From Benincasa hispida (lineage: Eukaryota; Streptophyta; Magnoliopsida; Cucurbitales; Cucurbitaceae), in the NCBI RefSeq assembly GCF_009727055.1, contig NC_052354.1:35085465-35149464 (forward strand): 64,000 nt of DNA, written 5' to 3'. The notes beneath the pieces are model-generated. The model was not told the DNA's origin, did not search any database, and was given only the letters and a program-made list of their open reading frames with translations. Both the position numbers and the translations under genes were made by a program. Below, one piece after another: positions 20,575 through 31,969 of this stretch (positions are counted from its first letter, which is position 1; the number at the start of each line of letters is the position of its first letter).

Positions 20575-21933
20575 ATGAATGACATATATTCAGCTACTGA
20601 ACAACAAATTCTTATTGTCTTGTTGTCATATTTAGAGATAATAAAACAAGTAATGAAAATATCTTTTCTATTGGTAGTAATACTATTGTATAAAGGACAA
20701 ACACGTGACAGAATTATGAGTGGAAGTTCTTTCTATAGGCAACGAATTAGACAATTAAACTTTTTTTCGTCTAATACATGAGAATGATTTAGCATGTTTC
20801 GAGACAACATGAATGAATAGGAGATGTTTTACTATATTATGTCATATGCTTAAAACAACTGGCAAATTAAGAGGCACGACACATGTAGAAGTTGAGGAGA
20901 TGGTTGCAATATTTTTACATATCCTTGCACATGGCGTTAAAAATAGAGTTATACGTCGACATTTTGTGCATTCAGGAGAAACAATTAGTAGACATTTTAA
21001 TATAGTTCTGAACTCTGTGATACGACTACATGAATTATTACTTAAACATCCTGAGCCTGTTCCTGTCAACTGCTTGGATGAAAAATGGAAGTGGTTTAAG
21101 GTAATTTTTGTTTTATAGTTTTGCTCATGTTTAAATATTAATTGGTGGTTTAATTAATTTAGAGTCTTCTTTGTATGTAGAATTTTCTAGGTGTTCTAGA
21201 TGGAATCTATATCAAAGTCAATGTCGGTATCGAACCAGGAAGAATGAAATTGCTACTAATATCTTAGGAGTTTACTCCCAAGATATGTAATTTATCTATG
21301 TTTTACCTGGATAGGAAGGTTCAAAAAGTTTATGACTCAAGAGTTTTACGAGATGCTATATCTAGGAGGAATGGATTAAAGATTCCAAAAGGTAACATGT
21401 ATGATATTAGGATTGGTATGTAGTTTGGATTAGAAACACTTTGTACATACATTTTCAAGTATTCAGTTGGTGTATTTAGGTTGTTACTATCTATGTGATG
21501 TTGGCTATACAAATAGTGAAGGATTTTTTGTTCCTTACAGAGGATAACGATATCATTTAAATGATTGGATGCAAGGATACGAACCAAGAACTCCAACTGA
21601 ATTTTTTAATATGAAGCATTCATCTGCAAGAAATATAATAGAACGAGCATTTGGGCTATTGAAAGGTCGATACGCTATTCTTCGAGGGAAATCTTACTAT
21701 CCCGTAAAAGTTTAATGTCGCATTATTACAGCTTGTTGTCTCATTCATAATCTTATAAGAAGAGAAATGCCTGTAGATCCGTTAGAAAAAGATGAAGTTG
21801 GAGGCACTCATTCAAGTACTTTTGACATGGATAGTGATCAAATAACACATGTTGAGAGTTCAAGTGAATGGACAAATTGGAGAGATAACTTAGCAATTGA
21901 GATGTTTGAGGAGTGGAGGGGTATTAGATATTA
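20575..21933 (+). pseudogene. PIF/Harbinger transposase (ALP1/HARBI1-like), broken
   Basis: The DDE transposase cuts and joins DNA for the element. The reading starts after a probable splice acceptor with MNDIYSATEQQI. It runs with a frameshift to LIHENDLACF, a stop, then RRCFTILCHMLKTTGKLRG, VEVEEMVAIFLHILAHGVKN and ETISRHFNIVLNSVIRLH up to WKWFK at 21100. A short intron 21101-21180 (GTAATT...TATGTAG) leads to NFLGVLDGIYIKV, which holds the first catalytic Asp. Later recognisable pieces are ATNILGVYSQDM, YDSRVLRDAISRRNGLK, GYTNSEGFFVPYRG, NIIERAFGLLKGRYAILRG and WRDNLAIEMFEEWRG. At least five in-frame stops and two frame changes are present, so it is inactive. This family also gave rise to domesticated plant genes (ALP1), but the stops rule that out here. 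Confidence 0.9.
21101..21180 (+). other. Intron of the Harbinger transposase pseudogene
   Basis: 80 bases, starts GTAATTTTTG and ends TTTGTATGTAG. It lies between WKWFK and NFLGVLDG, a position where related elements carry on in frame. Confidence 0.75.
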
Positions 21934-22107
21934 ATACTAGGATGTATTATATGATGTAAAATGCACCAGCTTTTATGAAACATTATGAACAACTATATTG
22001 CTACTTATTTCATAATTATGATATGTGATGTATGTTTTAATTTTCATACTATGTTATATGTGAAGTTTTGAGTTTTAATAGTCTAATATGTGATGTGAAT
22101 CATAGAT

Positions 22108-23182
22108 ATGGATGTCAACAAACAATCTACAGCTGGTTCGAGTAGGTCGAAACATATGTGGAGTAAGATAGAAGATGAGAAATTAGTAGAATGCTTATTG
22201 GAGTTATCTAACATTGGCACATCGAAGGCTGATAATGGTAGGCTGATAATGGTACTTTCAAACCAGGATTTCTCAATCAAATAGAGAAATGGATGGCTGA
22301 AAAAATTCATAATTGTGAAGTTAAGGCTCAACCACACATAGAGTCTAGTGTTAAACTGTTGAAGAAGCAGTACAACACAATAACTGAAATGTTAGGCCCA
22401 AATTGTAGTGGCTTCGGATGGAATGATAAAAAAAAAGTGTATAGAAGTAGAAAAAGATATATTTGATGAATGGGTAAAGGTAAATGTAGATTTTTTTGTT
22501 GCTAGTGCATTGTTATCATGTTATTGTTGAAATGTATTAAAAGTTGATTTTTGTTTTCACAGAGTCATCGAAATGCAAAAGGACTGAGAAACAAGTCTTT
22601 TCCATTCCACAGACAGTTAGCCTTTATTTTTGGAAAAGATAGAGCCAATGGACTTGGTGCAGAAGGTCCAACTAACATGTTTAAAGCAGTAGAGCGAGAA
22701 ATGGACAACAATAAGTTTTGGAGAGAAATGGATAGTTTTTATGTGCCTGATCCACCAATAATTGGAGGGGAAGAAGTGGATGGACCTACCTCAATGAGTG
22801 AAGCGGCAACAAATATACAATCTAGTGCACATACATCAAATAGGTCTAGTAAGAAAAGAGCAAGAAATATGGACCATTGGTGACGATAGTGAATGGTCTT
22901 GAGAATGTTATGAGTAGTCATCTTTCAAGCACTAATGATAACATTCAAGAAATTGTTATGTTTTATCGACAGGTAGCTGAACGAGAGTCTACAAGAGAAG
23001 CACGTCGAAACTCATTAGTTAGTGAAATTAGAAAGGTATATGGATTAAGTGTTCGACAAAGGGTGAGAGTGGGTAAGATTATCACTAAAGACCAATCTCA
23101 TATTGATTATTTCTTTAATCTTCCACATGTTGAAAGATATGAAATCATAATGGAGGTTTTGCAAAAAGACGTTCATTCTTAA
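22108..23182 (+). pseudogene. Harbinger-associated Myb/SANT-like DNA-binding protein, one frameshift
   Basis: This is the second protein of PIF/Harbinger elements. It binds the element ends and helps bring the transposase to the nucleus. The frame from ATG 22108 reads MDVNKQSTAGSSRSKHMWSK then LVECLLELSNIG (the trihelix/Myb-like start). It is thrown out of frame by a 14-base tandem duplication GGCTGATAATGGTA (22227-22240 and 22241-22254). After that the text is degraded to about 22440. It resumes as EKDIFDEWVK, an intron at 22480-22562 (GTAAATG...TTTTCACAG), then SHRNAKGLRNKSFPF, FGKDRANGLGAE and, after another frame change near 22882, REARRNSLVSEIRKVYGLSV to a stop at 23182. Confidence 0.85.
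22227..22254 (+). repeat. 14-base tandem duplication in the Myb-like gene
   Basis: Two direct copies of GGCTGATAATGGTA. Fourteen is not a multiple of three, so the duplication alone shifts the frame within the DNA-binding domain. Confidence 0.9.
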
Positions 23183-23251
23183 ACTGTGAGAATATTGTAG
23201 TATCTTCTATGTAATAGGAGACTTTATAACATGTTATACATGGGCAATTAT

Positions 23252-23276
23252 GTGTATATATATATATATATATATT
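23252..23276 (+). repeat. (TA)n microsatellite
   Basis: Run of alternating TA followed by T6, downstream of the Myb-like frame. Confidence 0.9.
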
Positions 23277-23459
23277 TTTTGGTGCCCTTATCAAATGATG
23301 TGTACTCCTTATTTTGAGCTAGCATGTTAGTGTTTGCTAAGTATCTTCATTTTGAATGAAGTTGCATTGTATTCTTGTTTGTAACTACGAATATTGACAT
23401 AATATAAATGCTTATTTTGTCTACGTTTAGTATTTATACTTTGATATTGGTTATATAGC

Positions 23460-23785
23460 ATTTGATAGCAGAGCTAAGTGATCATGTAACCGGGTAAGCG
23501 ATCGCGGGGTCTTCGTGGGCAGTCATTTAGTGTTACTCAACGATCATGTAGCAAAGCTAAGCGATCATGTTGCCGAGCTCAGCGATTATGTAGCATTTGG
23601 TAGGCGATCGTATAACATTTTGTTACTCAGCGATCGTGTAGCCGAGCTCGGCGATCGTGTTGCATTAGATAAGCGATCATATAGAATTTGGTAGACGATC
23701 GTATAGCACTAGATAGGCGATTGTATAGCATTTTGTTACTCAGCGATCCTATAGCACTGGGTAGCCGAGCTCTTCATGGGCAGTC
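23460..23785 (+). repeat. GATCG-word array with long units, outside any Copia-1 LTR
   Basis: About 14 GATCG/GATCA words, each followed by TGTAGC, TATAGC or TATAAC, alternating with phrases such as 'GAGCTAAGC', 'TTTGGTAGGC' and 'TTTTGTTACTCAGC'. Units are about 20-25 bases, longer than in Copia-1. The phrase 'CTTC(A/G)TGGGCAGTC' occurs twice. It joins Harbinger sequence on the left and the Copia-2 LTR on the right. The bases right of Copia-2 (28891: TGATCGTTTA) look like one more unit, so Copia-2 may have inserted in the array. Confidence 0.8.
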
Positions 23786-24083
23786 TGTGAAGGAGAACCA
23801 CGACCAAACTTCTCAGCCCAACGACCCACAACCTACAGCCTAACTATAAGCAGCCCAACGCCCGCCTGTGCATAACCGTTGTCCACTGCAACTATAAAAT
23901 TATTTTTTATTCTGGACTATGCATTATTCATTTGTATTGTATAGCCTAATTTAGCCATTCGTTCTGACCTGTATATAAACATATACCTAGGTTTCTGTAT
24001 TGATTCACTGAAATATGCAAAGAGTAATTTCTCAAGGCTGCCTCTCTTTTGCTATACCAAATATAGGCTGCCTATTCCTGACT
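23786..24083 (+). repeat. 5' LTR of Copia-2
   Basis: About 298 bases. TATATAAAC at 23972-23980 is the probable TATA box. The start TGTGAAGG and end TGACT are inferred by comparison with the 3' copy. It contains a small insertion (CTATAAGCAGCCCAAC) absent from the other LTR. Confidence 0.88.
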
Positions 24084-24101
24084 TGGTATCAGAGCCAATG
24101 G
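24084..24101 (+). other. Primer-binding site of Copia-2
   Basis: TGGTATCAGAGCCAATGG, the initiator-methionine-tRNA complement used by Copia elements. It overlaps the first ATG of gag (24098), so gag starts without a leader. Confidence 0.88.
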
Positions 24102-25160
24102 CAAACGCCCCTTCAAATGCCTTCAACGGCAGCAATCAATTCATCAGCCCCACCTATAGTAGCCCACCGCTAAACCAACTGCTTAACCAAATAACCACGA
24201 TCAAGCTAAACCGTGGAAATTTCCTTCTCTGGAAGAACCTCGCCTTACCGATCTTTAGAAGCTACCGGTTGGAAGGACATCTGACTGGAGAAGATATATG
24301 TCATTCGATGATGACTGAGCAAGGAGAGTCAGTCACAAACTCAGCTTTTGGAGCTGGTGTGTAGATCAATCAACAGCCAGAAGGTGTGTCCGGAGCCTCG
24401 AGATCGTCCTCTGCTTCAGCCCTTACGGTAAGTCCTCTGTATTTGTCTTGGGTTGCCACTAATCAACTGTTTTTGGGGTGGGTGTACAATTCCATGACTG
24501 TGGAAGTTGCAACATAAGTGATGGGACATGAGAATGCTTAAATCCTGTGGAGTACGATTCAGGAACTCTTTGGAATCTAGTCTTAAGCCGAGGGTGATTA
24601 TCTTCGTCAGGTATTCCAAACCACTCAAAAAGGATCAATGAAGATGAGTGATTATCTCAGAATAATGAAAAGTCACGCTGATAACCTAGAGCTGTCTGGT
24701 AACCCGATTCCACTCCGATCGTTAGTGTCTTAAGTCTTGATAGGATTAGATGAAGAATACAATCCCATTATTGCCACGATTCAAGGAAGAGCTAAAGTGA
24801 AATGGGTTGATCTGCACTCGGAGCTACTAAGCTTTGAGAAACGACTTGAACTGCAGAATACAAGTAAAGCAACATCTCTAGGAAGTGCTTCCTCCACTGT
24901 CAATCTCACAACAAGCCACACCAACAATCAGTCTCATAATGGGAACAAACAGCAAAACAATCCCAACACTCGACCTTCTTTCCAGAACAATGGGCAAAGG
25001 GGGAATGGGCGTGGCAGAAGAAGCGGTCGATGGAATGGTGCTAGCAATAACAGACCCACATGCCAAATCTATTTTAAACAAGGTCATACTGCGCTCAATT
25101 TCTACAGATTGCTTAACAGAAACTTCATTCCTAGTCAGAACACACAACAAAACAACTAAA
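24098..25160 (+). pseudogene. Copia-2 gag, several stops
   Basis: Starts MANAPSNAFNGSNQFISPTY, with IKLNRGNFLLWKNLALPI (the UBN2/DUF4219-type start of Copia Gag). A stop ends the first frame at 24364. Later parts are KMSDYLRIMKSHADNLELSG, IGLDEEYNPIIATIQGRAK, LLSFEKRLE and a Asn/Gln/Gly-rich linker. The zinc knuckle at about 25057-25100 reads CQIYFKQGHTALNFY; the second and last cysteines of CX2CX4HX4C are tyrosine and phenylalanine, so RNA binding would be lost. Frames change at least twice. Confidence 0.85.
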
Positions 25161-25216
25161 ATCAAACTCCAAGGCCGATATTTGATAATCAACACCCACC
25201 ACTGAATCAAACCCTC

Positions 25217-25537
25217 ATGGCAGCTCACACCAATCCTTTCCTAGCCACCATTGAATCTGTTGTTGATCCGAGATGGTATATAGATAGTAGGGCTTTCAAT
25301 CATGTCACCAGTGATCCAAACAATATGACCTACTCATCTGAATATGGATGTACTGAAAAAGTGACAATAGGTAATGGAAATACTCTTCCCATTTCTCATA
25401 TTGGTTCTTGTTCTCTAGTGATTGACACTGGTTTAGTTAACTTGGAAAATGTTTTATGTATACCTGAAATAGCTAAGAATCTAATCAGTGTTTCAAAGTT
25501 AGCTAAGGATAATAAGATGGCTATTGAATTCAATTGA
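25217..25537 (+). pseudogene. Copia-2 protease region
   Basis: Reads PRWYIDSRAFNHVTSD where Copia proteases have D-S-G-A. The catalytic Asp and Ser are present but Gly is Arg. VTIGNGNTLPISHIG and LCIPEIAKNLISVSKL match the rest of the fold. The frame breaks at 25525 and continues in the next as FFVKDIHTGKVV. Confidence 0.85.
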
Positions 25538-26383
25538 TGACTGTTTTTTTGTTAAGGATATTCATACGGGCAAGGTGGTGCTGAAGGGGGAACTCAATGA
25601 AGGATTATATAAGTTGAAAGCAGCAAGAGCCACTAGTAGTACAGTGAAGTTAAGTAGTCCCTGCTTAACAAAGGATGGTAAAATAATGGCTTGTTCTGCT
25701 GTTACTCAAAGTAGTAGTATTAATGTAGTTGTGTCCAAGGAATTTTTTCATAGAAGACTTGGACATCCACCTCTAAAAGTCATGAATGATGTAGTAAAAA
25801 AAATGAGTCAAAGTCAGTGAAGTTTTTGTTTTCTTTGAAGCATGCAAGTATGGCAAGTTTCATGCTCTTCCCTTTTCAAACTCTTCATCTCATGCATCCT
25901 CACCCTTTGATCTAAGTACATTTTTTTATGGGGCCCTGCACCAGTAATGTCATCTGATGGTTATCGCTATTATGTTCATTTCCTCGATGACTTTAGTAGG
26001 TTTGCTTGAATATATCCATTAAAATTAAAAAATGACACCTATGCTGCTTTTATTCACTTTCTCAATATGGTGAAAATTCAGTTTGGAACCACCATAAAAG
26101 CTTTTCAAACAGATAATGGAGAAGAATTTAAAAGAATACATCAATTGTGTAACATTCTAAGGGTTAATTCAAGACTATTATGTCCGTATACTTTTGCACA
26201 AAATGGCCGGGCCGAAAGGAAACAAAGACACATTGTCGAAATGGGGTTAATTCTACTAGCTCAAGCCTCAATGCCCCTAAGTTTCTGATGGGATGTATTC
26301 ATGACCTCTACTTTCATTATTAATGGATTTCCCTTACAAGTTTTAAAAGGAAAATCACCAATGGAAACACTTCTTCATAAATA
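25524..26383 (+). pseudogene. Copia-2 integrase (HHCC and DDE core), broken
   Basis: FFHRRLGHPPLKVMNDVVKK is the GAG-pre-integrase zinc-binding start; the C-x2-C partner lies beyond a stop at 25820. The core follows in other frames: a degraded first Asp segment, then FQTDNGEEFKRIHQLCNILR at about 26100, and PYTFAQNGRAERKQRHIVEM with the catalytic Glu. Stops occur at 26286 and before 26385. Not functional. Confidence 0.8.
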
Positions 26384-26384
26384 G

Positions 26385-27056
26385 TTGAACTTCTCTTATT
26401 TAAGAATCTTTGGTTGTGCTTGCTATCCCTATCTCAGACCATCCAATAATCAAAAGTTTCAATATAAGTCAGAAAGATGTGTGTATTTAGGGCCTAGTCC
26501 GGTTCACAAAGGTCATAAATGCCTAACTCAATCGAGAAAAACTATAGTATCAAGGAATGTTGAATTTGATGAAACATTTTTTCCTTTTGTTTCAGGTTTT
26601 GCAGCAACATCAGTGCAGCCCCAACACACTGTCAAAACATCACTCATCTATCCACCACCACCTTGGCATGATCAACGACCCTACTACCCACCTCCACAAC
26701 TCAGTACCGAAAACCCCTCAACAAATCCTCCAGTCTTATCAAACAGCCCATGTCCAACTCCCTCCAGACTTGTATCATGCCCACCTTCTTCTGACCCATC
26801 CACCTCATCCTCATCCAAATCAGTAACCCAATCTCCAGCTCAATTACATACCTCACCACTGCCTCAAATATCAAACCTGCTGCCCCTGTCCAGCCCTTCA
26901 CCATCCTCATCCTCTAACTATTCAAATCCATTCTCTCCTGAAGGCCAAAATTCCTATGCACCGCCTGCACTTTCTGGCCACCTAATGATTACCCGTGCCA
27001 AGGCTGGGATTTTTAAGCTGAAAATATGGATGACGAAAACCACAGTTCGTGATTGA
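26385..27056 (+). pseudogene. Copia-2 integrase C-terminus and Pro/Ser-rich linker to RT
   Basis: NFSYLRIFGCACYPYLRPSN and RCVYLGPSPVHKGHKCL are the typical post-core part of Copia integrase (the 'FGC..YP..R' and 'C.FLGY' words). About 110 residues rich in Pro and Ser follow, then APPALSGHLMITRAKAGIFK, the usual lead-in to RT. One continuous 223-codon frame, the longest in the window. Confidence 0.85.
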
Positions 27057-27977
27057 ACCCTCACTAAACCTACAATAATAAATGATGCACTGGCCACTCC
27101 GACTTGGAAAAATGCCATGGACTTGGAGATTCATGCTCTAGCCAAAAACCATACATGGGACCTAGTGCCATCCCCTCCTCATAAGACTATTGTTGGTTGC
27201 CGGTGGGTGTTCAGAATCAAGAGGAACTCCAATGGCTCTATCCAAAGGCACAAAGCTTGACTTGTTGCGAAGGGGTTCCATCAAAGTCCTGGCGTAGATT
27301 TCTTTGAAACCTTCAGCCCCGTGGTCAAAGCTACCACCATCAGAGTCATCTTAACACTTGCTATCTCCTATGACTGGCACATTCGACAACTAGACTTCAA
27401 TAACGTTTTTCTCAATGGCCATCTGGAAGAAGACGTATATATGTCTCAACCGCCAGGGTATGTTAATCAATTTATGCCCAACCATGTATGCAAGCTGCTT
27501 AAAGCTATCTATGGGCTAAAACAAGCTCCCCGAGCTTGGAATACGACACTCAAAGACACTTTACACTTGTGGGGTTTCTTTAGTAGCCATGTTGATAATT
27601 CTATACTCATTTACAAGAAAGGTTCAACCATTATTCTCATGTTGATTTATGTGGATGATGTGATCATTACAAGTAACAGTCCTCAACTCATCGATAATAT
27701 CATTGCTCGGCTGGACAAAATGTTTGCCTTCAAAGACCTTGGTCCAGTCAGTTATTTTCTTGGAATTCAAGCCTCTTGTGTCAGTTCAGGTATTCTTTTA
27801 ACTCAAACCAAATACATTGATGGTCTACTCTCTCGGTTGGACCTGACATACCTTAAACTTGCCCCTACTTCATCAGCTGTAGGTAAACACTTCTCTCTAT
27901 CTGATGGCACCCCGTTATCTAACCCCTCTGTTTACCACAGCACCATTGGTGCACTCCAATATCTCATTTCCACCTGA
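27057..27977 (+). pseudogene. Copia-2 reverse transcriptase
   Basis: RT copies the element RNA into DNA. Lead-in words ALATPTWKNAM-like and VGCRWVFRIKRNSNGSIQRH-like text cover 27057-27320 with a stop near 27258. The long frame from 27321 carries [20 protein letters not shown] (first catalytic Asp), [16 protein letters not shown], the [12 protein letters not shown] active-site box at 27645-27680, and [13 protein letters not shown]. It ends at a stop within 'STWSDIAY' (27975). Apart from the flanking stops, the domain itself is well preserved. Confidence 0.9.
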
Positions 27978-28606
27978 TCGGATATCGCTTATATTGCCAA
28001 CCATCTCAGTCAATTCCTGAAGCAACCAACCGATGTCCATTGGCAGGGAGTAAAGAGAGTTCTTCGGTACCTAAGTGGTACTAAACACCATGGCTTACTG
28101 ATTTCACCAGTAGTAAACCTCACTATAACAGCCTTTTATGATGCGGATTGGGCATCCAATATTGATGATCGAAGATCTATAGTTGCCTACTTTGTATACT
28201 TGGGCAACACCGCTGTCTCTTGGCCCTCTAAGAAGCAAACCGCCATCGCAAGGTTCAGCACCGAATCCGAATATCGGGCCGCTCACGCTTCTGCTGAAAT
28301 TGTATGGCTAAAACAGCTTCTACTTGAAGTTGGCTTCTCTACAACTTTGAAACCAACGTTATAGTGTGACAACATCAGTGCCGGTGCCCTAGCCACCAAC
28401 CTGGTCGCCCATGCCAAAACTAAACACATCGAAATCGAAGTTCACTTTTTCTGGGATAAGGTACTTGAAGGTGCCCTTGAAGTCCGTTACATACCTTCAG
28501 CAGACCAATTAGCCGACTGTCTCACAAAGCCACTCTCTCACTCTCAATTCTCCTTCCTTCGATCCAAACTTGGGGTAACAGAATTACCCGCTCGTTTGAG
28601 GTGGGA
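27978..28606 (+). pseudogene. Copia-2 RNase H and 3' end of pol
   Basis: SDIAYIANHLSQFLKQPTDV, LRYLSGTKHHGLLIS, AFYDADWASNIDDRRS (Asp), AVSWPSKKQTAIARFSTESE (Glu) and a stop before CDNISAGALATN (Asp) cover RNase H. KTKHIEIEVHFFWDKVLEGA and QLADCLTKPLSHSQFSFLRS then end pol next to the purine tract. One in-frame stop (TLstopCDN, about 28362) was seen in addition to the break at 27975. Confidence 0.88.
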
Positions 28607-28890
28607 TGTGAAGGAGAACCACGGCCCAACTTCTCAAGCCAATGACCCACAGCCTACAGCCCAACGCCCGTCTGTGCATAACCATTGTCCACTGCAACTG
28701 CAAAATTATTTTGTATTCTGGACTGTGCATTATTTTATTTGTATTGTATAGCCCAATTTGGCCATTAGTTCTGACCTGTATATAAACATATACCTAGGTT
28801 TCTGTATTGATTCACTTAAATATACAAAGAGTAATTTCTCAAGGTTGCCTCTCTTCTGCTATACCAAATATAGGTTGCCTATTCCTGACT
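28607..28890 (+). repeat. 3' LTR of Copia-2
   Basis: Colinear with 23786-24083; TATATAAAC at about 28779. It ends TATTCCTGACT, after which TGATCGTTTA begins. Confidence 0.88.
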
Positions 28891-29596
28891 TGATCGTTTA
28901 ATTTTACAAAATCATTACCAACCGCAACCTTTGAAAAATTGGTGCACAATATTAGAATGCGGCAACTTAGAGATTAAGTGATGTTTCTATGAAGGGGAGC
29001 AAACCTATTGTATTTTTTTAGGACTATAAATTATATGAAACATGTACTTTTTTCCCTTCACTAGAATTGTTTCCCATTGGTTTTTTCTTTCCTAGTAAGA
29101 TTTTAATGAGACATATTTCATATAGATGATGGGCATATAAGGGGGAGTATTATAAATATTATAAAAATAAATTGATGCCCATTGCTTAGTATATTAAAAG
29201 TCATGTGTCAATCTTCATGTTGTCTATATACTTTGTAGTTATTCAATGTCTATGTTAGATCACATCCTATTTGTCACTTTGCGTATAAATAATGACATTT
29301 GATGAATATTAAACTTACATACAATTGATGAGAAACCCACTTCAGAATTTCATTAAATTTTCATAATTTTAGTTATTTTATTTTATCATTATATTATATT
29401 TTCTTCGCATCCATTATACTGATATAATTTTCAAGTATGATAAGTGACAAATGGGTAAATGAAAATTAGTAAAAGGGTGTGGATAAATAAAGTAGGACAC
29501 CTGAGACGTAGTACAGTCAGCACGCGCCCCAAACCGACTTTGTTGTTCTTACACCTTCTTCCCACTTTTTATAAATATTTGTTTGTTTATAATTCT

Positions 29597-29634
<38 letters not shown>

Positions 29635-30210
29635 CATCAATTTTGTTTCTTCTCTCAAAACCCACCCATCATGTTAGCAACCAACCATCACGAACAGAGG
29701 CGATGAAGAAGAACTTTGCAAGGACGAAATCGAAGAGATGGGGATGATCTACAATCGTGAGAGGCGACCAAGAAAGCTAAGGGATAAAAAATGATACGAG
29801 AAAAAAAAAATAAGAAAAATAAGAAGGCTAAATTTATTATAGGTGCAAGTTTGAAACAATGGATACATGAAATTTCAAAACCGATGATTTTGCCATATAT
29901 GCAAAATCTCAAATATTGAAGATACGGTCGCAAAATCATGTTCTTAAATTGCTATTGCAATTTTCCTTGATAGAATTGTGAAAACTCTCAAATAATAATA
30001 ATAATAATAATAATAAACAATATCTTTTCTAAAAGAATAATAATAAACAATAAATAAACGCGAAGAACGTGCATGCATATTAAATATTAAACAAATTAAT
30101 AAAACAAACCCATATGCTTCTTTTATTGACAACTTGATTAAGTTGGTTAGATTTGGTGACGTATTCATTTTTTTTTTAATTTTCATTTCTTTGTTTCTCG
30201 TCAAGTTTCC
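28891..30210. other. AT-rich non-coding with simple repeats
   Basis: Contains a pure T run of more than 30 bases (about 29600-29633), an A-rich stretch at 29798-29825 and (AAT)n at 29992-30017. No gene recognised. The short frames here are low-complexity. Confidence 0.5.
29992..30017 (+). repeat. (AAT)n microsatellite
   Basis: Eight or so uninterrupted AAT units. Confidence 0.9.
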
Positions 30211-31009
30211 TTTTCTAGGGAAGAAAAATTAATTTTGATTGGTTTTTTTTAATTATTTTTTTTTTTTGAAAAAACTCACTTTTATCGCCAAAATATAATA
30301 GAGAAATTAAAAAGAAACTAATAAAATAAGAAATACAAAAAATTACGTGAATAACTCCCAACTCAGAAGTCCTCCAAAAGAAATCTATCATGTGAAAAAT
30401 TATTACAATCACACAAAACAAACCTCCCCCGATCCCAATTACAAGAACAGTCTCTCAAAGCTATATATGGCTCTCTAAGACTTAAATTAGGCCGTAACTA
30501 CATGCACGTAAAGAAAAATTATTTTAAGTGGAAAAAACTAATAGACATCTATTAGTATCTATCAACATTTCAAATCAACACTTTTTCATGATTTGGTAAA
30601 AAACCAATTAAATATTATAAAAGTAAATAACTAAAATTCATTTAACAAGGTGTTCTTAAAACCATAAAATAAAACTAGCAAATTCTCATAAAAAGTTTCA
30701 AAGCACAAATACCAAAATTTCAAGTTCAAACATCAAGACTAGAAATTTTAAAACATAAAATCCAGAAAACATGAATGGAAGCATATGACTAGTCCCAGTG
30801 GCTCGATCACGGATTCAAAAGTGTACTCTTACCTTTTCTGAAAAAGAAACATAGGAAAAAATGAGTATAAAATATTCTTACTGGGTCAGATCTGAAGTGC
30901 TAAAGTTGAAGTTGTACATGGACTATCATCTGAGTGAACAATTTAACCCACTCTCAATTTAACCCACTGTACCACCGTAGGTGAGATATACTCCTATTAA
31001 CGGGTGAAC

Positions 31010-31170
31010 CTGAAGGAACACATAACTGGTGGACCCGATGGCGGACATAAACTGATGGACCCGAAGGCCCACATATCTAGTTGACTCGAAGGCACATATA
31101 AACTAATGGACCCGAAGGCGCACATAATCTGGTGAAACCAATGGTGCACATAACTGAATCTAAGGTGTAC
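31010..31170 (-). repeat. Minisatellite in the LTR remnant
   Basis: About six units of roughly 25-28 bases around 'ACATAAACTGATGGACCCGAAGGC', with drift towards one end. Confidence 0.75.
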
Positions 31171-31969
31171 ATAGCTATGGGTAAAAGGGCAATTATCACT
31201 AATTTGGTCTTTCAAGAAAGATGCAATAAAATGGTCCCTTACCATGAAATCATAACATATCATAGATTCATGAATCCATAGCATAATATCTCATAACTCA
31301 TAGCATGCATAACTAAATTCTTTTAAACAATAAAAATATATCTATTCTGAATTGTTTGGCAAAATCGAAAATAATATTTTAAATCTATTTTTTCTGGCAC
31401 AAAAGGCAACTCCAATAGTATGTAGTATAGCTAGACCAATTATCCTCTTAATATATCTCATAAAACTCAATATCATGTGCACGTGCTCATATATCCTTAA
31501 GTTCATACAATCTCAGAATCAACAAAATTAATCTTAAATTTATAGCCTAGCACGAAGGCGGTTCCAATAATAAGTACCTTGAAATTAAATCTAGATATTT
31601 TATTCAAGCATCCAAACTCCCTTTAAGCTCTTGAAAACCTTGAAACAAATCTTAAAATATGGGCCAAAATTAAATTAAACCTTTAAGGTCTAATTCCAAT
31701 TAATCAACTTTATTCAAATGTCTCCAATTAACTTATTGAATCCATGGCTTGCTCAAAAATAGTTCCAAAATCCAATTCAATTGGCCAACCAACTTAACAA
31801 TGTCTAAAACTCTATAGCAACATCTCAAAATCTCTAATGCTTGAATCTAAATTCCAATTCTAAAGAGATATTAATAATTTTAACCCAAAACCAAATTCAT
31901 AATCAAACCCCTCAAAGAAAATCCAAAAATCATGCCCAAAATAAATCAATCCATTACTCAAAACAAAAA

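Larger units (their letters stand above)
19190..23455 (+). mobile_element. PIF/Harbinger DNA transposon, decayed, right end missing
   Basis: Contains both proteins of a plant PIF/Harbinger element in the same orientation: a DDE transposase (20575-21933) and a Myb/SANT-like protein (22108-23182). The left end is inferred at GGACTGTTTGGTTGGAGGG, similar in style to plant Harbinger ends. No matching inverted copy (CCAAACAGTCC) was found on the right, where the sequence joins a palindrome array at about 23455. The 5' part is C/T-rich (19380-19510) and probably untranslated. Confidence 0.75.
23786..28890 (+). mobile_element. Copia-2: nearly full-length short-LTR Ty1/copia element, many stops
   Basis: LTRs of about 290 bases at 23786-24083 and 28607-28890 both start TGTGAAGGAGAACCACG and end CCTATTCCTGACT. 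The primer-binding site (TGGTATCAGAGCCAATGG) follows the first, and GAGGTGGGA precedes the second. Gag, protease, integrase, RT and RNase H are all present in canonical Copia order. Short LTRs and the Gag text fit the Ale/Retrofit group (inference). All main frames contain stops, so it is defective. No clear target duplication was found. Left flank is CAGTC, right flank TGATC. Confidence 0.9.

Noticed and set aside
24878..25228. Minus-strand open frame in Copia-2 gag
   Set aside because: Shadow of the Asn/Gln-rich gag linker on the other strand.
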